A stretch of 7,953 nt of DNA, taken from JBDGRJ01 sp042218115. Lineage in GTDB: Bacteria > Patescibacteriota > Patescibacteriia > Magasanikbacterales > UBA922. Within the stretch, counting starts at the first letter, position 1; each line of letters opens with the position of its first letter. The stretch is taken from the NCBI GenBank assembly GCA_042218115.1, contig JBDGRJ010000012.1:1-7953 (forward strand). The letters run 5' to 3'. Position numbers and translations under genes: made by a program. This document shows positions 1-5,019 of the stretch, piece after piece. Under the pieces are notes generated by a model that saw nothing but the letters and a program-made list of their open reading frames with translations, ran no database searches and had not been told where the DNA came from.

Positions 1-52
1 CGAGCCGTGCCAGTTGTGCTATATGTTCTACTTTGTCGGGTGAGATTTTCAT
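1..52 (-). CDS. gatC: GatC, subunit C of Asp-tRNA(Asn)/Glu-tRNA(Gln) amidotransferase (N-terminal fragment, cut by window edge)
   Basis: Only 17 codons are visible, translating as MKISPDKVEHIAQLARL. This matches the very conserved start of GatC (M-x-I-s-x-x-x-V-x-x-I-A-x-L-A-R-L). GatC is the small subunit that stabilises GatA and GatB in the cytoplasmic GatCAB complex, which converts misacylated Glu-tRNA(Gln) or Asp-tRNA(Asn) to the correct amidated form. The gene runs off the left edge, so the remaining roughly 80 residues and any gatA/gatB neighbours cannot be seen. The ATG at 50-52 is fixed by the family N-terminus and by a well-placed promoter at 76-104, which implies a short leader of about 17 bases. 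There is no Shine-Dalgarno sequence. The 115-base gap and own promoter suggest gatC begins a separate transcription unit. Confidence 0.88.
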   Translation of the reverse strand, partial: MKISPDKVEHIAQLARL

Positions 53-167
53 TGTAAGTAAATTATTGCATTTGCATTATAAGATAAAAAACCCTTAATA
101 GCAATATAAAAAGTTCGAAAGATGGGGTCCGATTACTATCATTCAGGAACGAATATGTATCTAGCAA
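53..167. other. Intergenic region between the acidic-protein gene and gatC
   Basis: These 115 bases separate the end of the long gene cluster from gatC. They hold the gatC promoter (76-104) and its short leader, in which ATGCAA occurs twice in tandem. I looked for an intrinsic terminator for the upstream cluster and found only stems of three to four base pairs (for example GATAGTAATC on the minus strand) and a short T-run, none convincing. Termination may be Rho-dependent, or the cluster may read through into gatC. Confidence 0.6.
76..104 (-). promoter_or_regulatory. Sigma70-type promoter for gatC
   Basis: On the minus strand, TTGCTA (99-104; four of six bases match TTGACA) is followed by a spacer of exactly 17 bases and a perfect TATAAT (76-81). 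Transcription would start near position 69-70, about 17 bases before the gatC ATG. The match and its place in the longest intergenic gap make this the best regulatory signal in the window. It also supports a bacterial origin, since an archaeal promoter would have a TATA/BRE layout with no -35 box. Confidence 0.72.
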
Positions 168-803
168 TCAATCTTCTTTATCTATAATCTGTAAATCTTC
201 TATATCATAACTGTTCAATCTCATATCTATTTTTGCTCTTATTACATTCTCTACTTCTGTATGATTTTTCTCTGACAGATCAAAATCACCCTGAATACTT
301 ACCTCCAGGTAACTCTCTTTGGCATCGGTCACACTTAACTCCCAATCATCGGGCAGAAAAAACTCCAGATAGATTTCCTGTTTTGATAAAACTTCTGTAA
401 GCTCTTCTTCTATCTCTGTTATAGCCTCAGGATCGACTAGTCTTACTTCCTCTACCGGTGGCTCCCCTTCACTAATTTTGTCCCAGTTCTCTGACAGCTT
501 ATTTTCAATCTCGTTTTCGATTGGTGTCTTTTGTTGGGTGTAAGAGCTAAAATTAAACTCATTCGATACAATCTCCACTCTTTTTTTATCTTTGATATAA
601 TTAATATCCAAATCAGCCCAAGAAGGCATAGACCGGGGGCGCTCGTTGTGTATAGTCTTTAAGATCTTCTCCAACCTCTTTTTAAACAATCTTCTTACTT
701 CTGTCTCCTCTTGGGTATTATCTGAGCTACCCTCCTCGGAGCCGCTCCCATCTCGATACTCTTCCATTTTGACAATTTTATCCCCGTTGTGATTTTCGTC
801 CAT
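168..803 (-). CDS. Acidic hypothetical protein, 211 aa
   Basis: I do not recognise this protein. It is strongly acidic (about 55 Asp+Glu against 27 Lys+Arg) with no signal peptide or membrane segment, so it is probably cytoplasmic. Residues 1-35 are polar, low in complexity and probably disordered. A basic stretch follows (about 37-50, with RRLFKKRLEKILK), which could be an amphipathic helix. Residues 120-211 look folded: a helix rich in Glu (about 128-140), then alternating hydrophobic strand-like segments such as QEIYLEFFL and YLEVSIQGDF. The ATG at 801-803 is the first in frame and has no Shine-Dalgarno sequence. It is the last gene of the same-strand cluster, 69 bases after the DUF2914 gene, so it may be cotranscribed or have its own start. 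It ends in TGA. Confidence 0.68.
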   Translation of the reverse strand: MDENHNGDKIVKMEEYRDGSGSEEGSSDNTQEETEVRRLFKKRLEKILKTIHNERPRSMPSWADLDINYIKDKKRVEIVSNEFNFSSYTQQKTPIENEIENKLSENWDKISEGEPPVEEVRLVDPEAITEIEEELTEVLSKQEIYLEFFLPDDWELSVTDAKESYLEVSIQGDFDLSEKNHTEVENVIRAKIDMRLNSYDIEDLQIIDKED

Positions 804-832
804 ATGATTTTTATTATTTCGTTTTGTCTTAT

Positions 833-846
833 TTTACAAATGTAAA
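833..846. repeat. Short inverted repeat in the gap upstream of the acidic-protein gene
   Basis: TTTACA and TGTAAA form two perfect 6-base arms around a 2-base centre, 30 bases before the ATG of the 211-residue gene. The 69-base gap (804-872) is otherwise featureless and AT-rich. A TAAAAT hexamer (831-836, minus strand) overlaps the repeat and could be a -10 box, but no matching -35 lies at 16-18 bases. The repeat could be an operator half-site pair or chance in AT-rich DNA. Confidence 0.25.
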
Positions 847-872
847 CACAAATAATCCAGTCTCAAGCTAGG

Positions 873-1985
873 TTATGTTTTCACTTTGGTTTCAGTTTGA
901 ATCTGCTCTTCTGTGCTATCTAACCTAAAATCAATAATATCCAACACCTTTCCATTTTGTGTTTTTACTTCTACTCTCCAGCTGCCTTGTTTTAAGTTCG
1001 TCTTCTTTGAGTAGCCCCTATAGCCCTCGTCTCTGCCGCCAAACAACGGAAAGCTAAGCCTGTCGGTAGTCACCCAACTTTCAGATTCTCTATCATAGCG
1101 CTTCCATTGATGTATTATCTGCTCATGTAGTCCCGAGGGAGCGAAGATAGCGGTATAGACATAGATCTCAGAGTCGTCTTTAATTTTTAGCTTATTATCG
1201 CTGAGGTAATCGAACCAGCTTTGCTGTGGAGCCAGTACTCTGTAATCACCGTTTACCCGCTCTACATTATAATATACCCCGGAATCTCTCACTGACAGAG
1301 GTATCGGTGGAATTATATTGGTAAAATAAAGTACATTAACAACTAAAAATATGACAAAAACTATCGCGGATATACCTTTTCTTTTAATATCTATCTCAGT
1401 ACTAAGATAGAGCAGTAGTTTGAACAACCCAAAAAAGACCAACAGACTCGCTATACCACTTAAAAGAAATACCCCCGCCCCAATATTGCTAAACAAGAAA
1501 GGAAAAACCAAGATGAAAAACAACAACAAGATAAAATAATATATACTAAGCTGAACCTCGGCTTTTGTGTAATATTTACGAAAGCCATCATTTACCCCCA
1601 TCAATACCACCAGCAATAAAAACAAAGGCCAGCTGATCCAGACCGTGCCCGAGAAGAAATAGAAGATAAAGATAGCGCTGAGTAAAGCCCCGAAAGTAAA
1701 CTGAATCACTACCGGGGCGTAGACATATATCGTCTCCAGAGGTTTGGAGCTAGGGAGTATTTTTTCTTTGTACAGGTGGATATAGGCGATGGTCAGAGCA
1801 GATAGTACCAGATAAAAGGTAAGTAAGCTGAAAGCGGTATCAATATCAATATTACGAAAGGTCAGACCGTCCACCACCAGCCCGACCAACAAGGCACCGG
1901 GAAGTAAGAGGCGCTCATATTGATGATAAAAATCCTTAGCTTTTCGGATCCAAAAAAAGTTTTGCAGTCTCTCAAAAAACTCCAT
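873..1985 (-). CDS. Polytopic membrane protein with C-terminal DUF2914 domain
   Basis: The 370-residue protein has about seven hydrophobic segments (roughly residues 26-43, 48-70, 87-110, 113-130, 146-168, 171-195 and 205-225), then a soluble domain of about 140 residues. That domain fits DUF2914: it has YVYTAIFAPSGLHEQIIHQWKR near 275-295, an aromatic W at the middle, a G-Y-R-G-Y-S segment, and the closing G-S-W-R-V-E-V...G-K-V-L...F-R-L pattern near 337-355. The linker PPIPLSVRDSGVYYNVER after the last helix is also typical of these membrane-anchored forms. The biochemical function of DUF2914 is unknown; the beta-rich domain is probably extracytoplasmic. The ATG lies 2 bases after the stop of the DUF6498-like gene, so the two are probably translated from one message and may act together in the envelope. 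Confidence 0.83.
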   Translation of the reverse strand: MEFFERLQNFFWIRKAKDFYHQYERLLLPGALLVGLVVDGLTFRNIDIDTAFSLLTFYLVLSALTIAYIHLYKEKILPSSKPLETIYVYAPVVIQFTFGALLSAIFIFYFFSGTVWISWPLFLLLVVLMGVNDGFRKYYTKAEVQLSIYYFILLLFFILVFPFLFSNIGAGVFLLSGIASLLVFFGLFKLLLYLSTEIDIKRKGISAIVFVIFLVVNVLYFTNIIPPIPLSVRDSGVYYNVERVNGDYRVLAPQQSWFDYLSDNKLKIKDDSEIYVYTAIFAPSGLHEQIIHQWKRYDRESESWVTTDRLSFPLFGGRDEGYRGYSKKTNLKQGSWRVEVKTQNGKVLDIIDFRLDSTEEQIQTETKVKT

Positions 1986-1987
1986 AT

Positions 1988-2662
1988 TTAGCTATGCTCT
2001 TTGATGTGAGACTTAAGATCAAAGATAATCTTCAATACCACCATCAACAGGAGTGCAGCCATACGAAAACTGCTCAAATATAAAGTTAAAAAGCCGGAGA
2101 AAACTATAACCAGATGCATCAAAATTATACGACTATAGGGCATACCCATCAGCTCTCTTGGTGAGTATTGCTTGTACTCTTGTTGTTGGATATAGTTTTG
2201 ATAATAAGAAACTCCGTGGCTTATCATCAGTCCTAATACGGCTACTAAAAACCCACCGAAATTAACCACCTCAAAACTGCTGAACTTAGAGATAAAGACA
2301 AATAGAAAAACTCCATGCCCGAGCATAAACATACCGAAGTGGAAGATAAAAAATGGAACTAAGAAAAGTTTAGTTATAAATCTACTTTTCTCAATATTAT
2401 CAGCCCCCAGTTTTTCTTTCCACCAATTCAGCTTCTTCTGTGACTGCTTGTCTTTAGCCTCGACAGCAGTCAGCTTTTCTGATCTGATCATCTTTAAGAC
2501 AGTGTAGAACCCGATCACCCCCGACTCAGCCCAATAAACTGCCAACAAAGTCGAGACCTGCCAGCCGAAAAATAAAACCCCTATTAAGGGAATAAGGTTT
2601 GTAGCCAAGAGAGTTATCTGAGGGCGGAAAGGTATATCTTGTGAAAAAAGCTTATTCAGCAT
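1988..2662 (-). CDS. DUF6498-like integral membrane protein, 224 aa
   Basis: This is a membrane protein with about six hydrophobic segments (roughly residues 15-32, 38-57, 96-124, 132-152, 175-196 and 200-216) and a charged loop at about 58-92. Features I associate with the DUF6498 family are AVYWAESGVIGFY in the second helix, FFIFHFGMFMLGHG in the third with paired histidines, and a later PYSRIILMHL segment. Its function is not known. I chose the ATG at 2660-2662; an in-frame TTG two codons earlier (2668) is less likely. The ATG overlaps the last 11 bases of the acidic gene upstream, which implies translational coupling, and the stop lies 2 bases before the DUF2914 start. Intramembrane histidines could bind metal or haem, but that is a guess. 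Confidence 0.78.
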   Translation of the reverse strand: MLNKLFSQDIPFRPQITLLATNLIPLIGVLFFGWQVSTLLAVYWAESGVIGFYTVLKMIRSEKLTAVEAKDKQSQKKLNWWKEKLGADNIEKSRFITKLFLVPFFIFHFGMFMLGHGVFLFVFISKFSSFEVVNFGGFLVAVLGLMISHGVSYYQNYIQQQEYKQYSPRELMGMPYSRIILMHLVIVFSGFLTLYLSSFRMAALLLMVVLKIIFDLKSHIKEHS

Positions 2663-3140
2663 GTTCAAAAACTCTTTGTATTTTATTTAATCGCTCTAGA
2701 AAATCATTTACTGTCTCTATATCCACACCTGCTTCACGCAGACCTTCTTTTCTCTGCTCCATTTTGTATATGACCTCCTCGAATTTTACCTTGTCAGCTT
2801 CGAAGATCTCACCCCACTCATCCTCATCTGAATTTCCTTCCAAGTATTGTTCTATCTCGCTTAAGTTCTGCTCGTAAAACTTCTCGTAGGCTTCTCGAAG
2901 CAGCTCCTTGTATCCTTCTGGTTTTTCAGTTACATCAACACTCCTATTTTCCGCTTCCACAAAATACTCATCAAGCAGATCTATATGCCTAAAAGGGCCT
3001 AATATAGCATTATCATTATTAACATAGGTCTCTAAACCACTCTTGGCATCTTCTATCTTACTTATAAGTTCCTCATCTTTTTCTCTCTCCTCTTTTGGTT
3101 CGGGCTCTTCGGGTGGCTGTCCATTATTATATTCTGACAT
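2652..3140 (-). CDS. Very acidic hypothetical protein, 162 aa
   Basis: I do not recognise a family. The protein holds about 36 Glu and 11 Asp against 20 Lys+Arg. The first 24 residues are Pro/Glu-rich and probably disordered; the rest looks almost wholly helical with heptad-like hydrophobic spacing (about 77-100 and 118-160), so a helical bundle or coiled coil is plausible. No signal peptide, cysteine or membrane segment is present. The ATG at 3138-3140 lies 6 bases after the NAD kinase stop without a Shine-Dalgarno sequence. Its final codons overlap the start of the DUF6498-like gene by 11 bases. It resembles the 211-residue protein at the other end of the membrane pair in charge and in its disordered start, but I see no clear sequence similarity between them. 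Confidence 0.7.
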   Translation of the reverse strand: MSEYNNGQPPEEPEPKEEREKDEELISKIEDAKSGLETYVNNDNAILGPFRHIDLLDEYFVEAENRSVDVTEKPEGYKELLREAYEKFYEQNLSEIEQYLEGNSDEDEWGEIFEADKVKFEEVIYKMEQRKEGLREAGVDIETVNDFLERLNKIQRVFEHAE

Positions 3141-3146
3141 AATAAT

Positions 3147-3893
3147 TTAGTTAATAATATATAAAAGAGGGTGTTTACTAACTTTAACCTCTAGTTCACT
3201 TCCTGGGCCAAGATCATACTCCTTGCTCACAGAATCAACCACTACAATACCCGGTGTCTTTGCTTTTATCTTAAGAGAATCACCCGCATCTATCAATCCC
3301 TGCTCAAGACTATAGTCGGAGGTCAACTCTCCTCTGTAGAGTTCACGGGCTACAAATCCAAACTTATCTTCATCTTTTATATGCAATCCGGCTGATCCGA
3401 TCCAGCCACTGGAGCCGGAAGGTGTACCTGTCAATACACCGGAGCTTCTTTGAAACTCGGATTGATCAGCTACAGTAATATCATAGTTAAACATATTATA
3501 CGGCTTGGAGTCGCCGATGTAGATATCATTGAGTGCAATCTCATCTATCCGGTCGCCATCAATAGAAGCATCTAAACGTAAAAGATCTCGAACTTTAAAA
3601 GAGCCGTCCAAATCTAGTTCTTGTCTATAGTTGTCAAAGTTAGCCTGCATATAGTAGCCCTCTTTTTGGTCGGGTCTGGGGTTGATCCCGAAGATGGGCA
3701 CATCCTTGTTGTAGTGGCTGGCACGCAAGAAGGTGCCGTCACCACCAAGCACCACTACCAAATCCTTGCCTTCATACAGACCAAACCCAAGTTGATCTCT
3801 AGGCTTGGCCTCAATGTTGTGTTCTTTCAGAAAGTCCTTTATATCTTCCAGCTCATTGCTAAAGCCTCTCTGATAAACTAAGAGAGTGTTCAT
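3147..3893 (-). CDS. Divergent NAD kinase (ATP-NAD kinase family)
   Basis: NAD kinase makes NADP from NAD using ATP or polyphosphate in the cytoplasm. The diagnostic GGDGT motif is intact (LGGDGTFLRAS, about residues 49-59; D52 would be the catalytic Asp). It is followed by PIFGINPRPDQKEGYY (66-81), more like the GVNSDP...-type kinases than the usual GINxGxLGFL of bacterial PpnK. The NE motif appears as LND (121-123), a conservative Glu to Asp change, and the TPTGSTAY motif appears as TPSGSSGW (157-164). At 248 residues it is shorter than the usual 270-300. The ATG overlaps the GNAT stop as ATGA, a classic coupling arrangement. The fold assignment is secure; activity and preference for NAD over a related diphosphate-sugar or lipid substrate are less so, given the altered motifs. 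Confidence 0.8.
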   Translation of the reverse strand: MNTLLVYQRGFSNELEDIKDFLKEHNIEAKPRDQLGFGLYEGKDLVVVLGGDGTFLRASHYNKDVPIFGINPRPDQKEGYYMQANFDNYRQELDLDGSFKVRDLLRLDASIDGDRIDEIALNDIYIGDSKPYNMFNYDITVADQSEFQRSSGVLTGTPSGSSGWIGSAGLHIKDEDKFGFVARELYRGELTSDYSLEQGLIDAGDSLKIKAKTPGIVVVDSVSKEYDLGPGSELEVKVSKHPLLYIIN

Positions 3894-4447
3894 TTAGCTT
3901 GTGAATTAAAATTTTCTGATAATCTTCCATACATAATTACATCATGAATCCTGCCTGTAGCCTCGGTTCTTTGGGCCTTCCGTTTCACCCCCTCTCGTTT
4001 GAAATTGTATTTTTCAAGTATACTTATTGAAGCAATATTATTAGGATAAACTCCGGCCTCAATTCTTCTCAAATCAAGTTTTTCAAAACCAAACTTCAAA
4101 ATTCTCTCTACTGCTTCGCTCATATACCCATTCTGCCAATACTTCTCCGCCAACCAATAACCTAACTCAGCTACCTGTTTATCTTTCTTGCTTTTATCTA
4201 AACTAATAGAACCAAGAAAGTTTCCCTGGTCTCTGGATTCAATCACAAAATTATACCTGGGGCGTGGGTTCTGCCGAGCTTTTTTCTCACAGTCTTTTAT
4301 AAACTCCTTTGCATCTTCTAAGTCATATGGATGAGGTATCATAGCAATATTTTTTGAGACCTCTTTGTTATCAAGAAGTTTTGCTAATACTTCAGCATCA
4401 GCTTGTTTAAATTCCCTTAATTTTAGTCTGTCTGTTTCTAGTTTCAT
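3890..4447 (-). CDS. GNAT N-acetyltransferase, RimJ/RimL type
   Basis: The 185-residue protein has the standard layout of RimJ/RimL-type GNAT enzymes, which transfer acetyl from acetyl-CoA to an amine such as a protein N-terminus. It opens with LETDRLKLREF (3-13), has the beta-4 segment AELGYWLAEKYWQNGYMSEA (93-112), where the acetyl-CoA pyrophosphate loop is WQNGYMSEA in place of the usual R/Q-G-x-G-x-A, and the later YPNNIASISILEKYNFKREG (134-153) with the conserved Asn and the N-x-x-S...E-K-x-x-F pattern. It closes with HDVIMYGRL (168-176). The substrate cannot be told from the sequence. The start lies 3 bases after the macrodomain stop, and the TGA stop overlaps the NAD kinase ATG by 4 bases. 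Sampled stretches are near 32% G+C, lower than the 5' part of the NAD kinase gene. Confidence 0.87.
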   Translation of the reverse strand: MKLETDRLKLREFKQADAEVLAKLLDNKEVSKNIAMIPHPYDLEDAKEFIKDCEKKARQNPRPRYNFVIESRDQGNFLGSISLDKSKKDKQVAELGYWLAEKYWQNGYMSEAVERILKFGFEKLDLRRIEAGVYPNNIASISILEKYNFKREGVKRKAQRTEATGRIHDVIMYGRLSENFNSQAK

Positions 4448-4450
4448 ATA

Positions 4451-4969
4451 TTAAAGTTTATTATTGAATTTATCTGCCGAAACTTCATAATCCTCTTGTG
4501 AAAACAAACAAAAAACAACTGTCTCAATATTATTAAAATCAAACTTTTCTACTACACTTCTAGCTATCTCAGCTACCCTACCGGTCGGATAACCATAAGC
4601 TCCAGCACTGATAGCAGGGAAAGAAATAGAGCTGAGATTATTTTCTTCTGCCAGCTGTAAGCTGTGTTCAAAAGCACTTTTTAATTTATGGTCCCTATCC
4701 TCATCTTTGCTGTATCGGGGACCGACCGTATGAATTACATAATCTGCATCTAGATTATATCCGTCCGTAATGACGGCTTCACCGACAGGTAGACCATCCG
4801 GATACTCTTCCTCTCGAATTTGCTCACACTCTTCTTTTAGCTTTGGGCCGGCAGCCGAGTGGATCGCACCATCCACTCCCCCTCCGCCCATAAGTGAGGA
4901 GTTGGCCGCGTTTACTATGGCGTCGGTAGTTTGGTTTGTTATGTCGGCTTGTTTTATTTTTGGGTTCAT
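4451..4969 (-). CDS. Macrodomain protein, probable O-acetyl-ADP-ribose deacetylase / ADP-ribosyl hydrolase (MacroD/YmdB type)
   Basis: A single macrodomain fills the 172 residues. It has the ADP-ribose site in order: ADI (8-10, adenine-binding Asp), VNAANSSLMGGGGVDGAIH (19-37, with N20, N23 and the catalytic-loop D33), GEAVITDGYNL (63-73), YVIHTVGP (77-84) and SFPAISAGAYGYP (116-128, the diphosphate-binding loop). This is the MacroD/YmdB class, which hydrolyses O-acetyl-ADP-ribose and removes ADP-ribose from acidic residues of proteins. The enzyme is expected to be cytoplasmic and active because no key residue is missing. The ATG lies 30 bases after the res stop, and the GNAT gene follows 3 bases after its own stop. 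G+C falls sharply within the gene, from high at the 5' end to about 23% around 4501-4560. Confidence 0.92.
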   Translation of the reverse strand: MNPKIKQADITNQTTDAIVNAANSSLMGGGGVDGAIHSAAGPKLKEECEQIREEEYPDGLPVGEAVITDGYNLDADYVIHTVGPRYSKDEDRDHKLKSAFEHSLQLAEENNLSSISFPAISAGAYGYPTGRVAEIARSVVEKFDFNNIETVVFCLFSQEDYEVSADKFNNKL

Positions 4970-4993
4970 GAGAAAAGTTTCAGACTAGAAATT

Positions 4994-5019
4994 ATTATAC
5001 TAATTTTTTCGTTTTTCAA
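4994..5019 (-). promoter_or_regulatory. Weak promoter candidate between res and the macrodomain gene
   Basis: A perfect TATAAT (4994-4999, minus strand) lies directly after the res stop, 25 bases before the macrodomain ATG. The nearest -35-like hexamer, TTGAAA (5014-5019), is only 14 bases upstream, too short for a normal sigma70 promoter. It could be an internal start that lets the macrodomain-to-DUF2914 genes be expressed without res, or chance in AT-rich DNA. Confidence 0.25.

Noticed and set aside
105..170. Possible intrinsic terminator or TGA recoding at the end of the 211-residue gene
   Set aside because: Only stems of three to four pairs can be drawn. The frame stays open past the TGA, but the translation is hydrophobic junk overlapping the gatC promoter, so TGA is a stop.
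2641..2877. Open plus-strand frame of 78 codons opposite the acidic 162-residue gene
   Set aside because: It is antisense to a coherent acidic gene; its Ser-rich translation is the expected mirror of Glu/Asp-rich codons and shows no family features.
3621..3881. Open plus-strand frame of 86 codons
   Set aside because: It lies antisense to the NAD kinase N-terminus, including the GGDGT motif, and shows no independent support.
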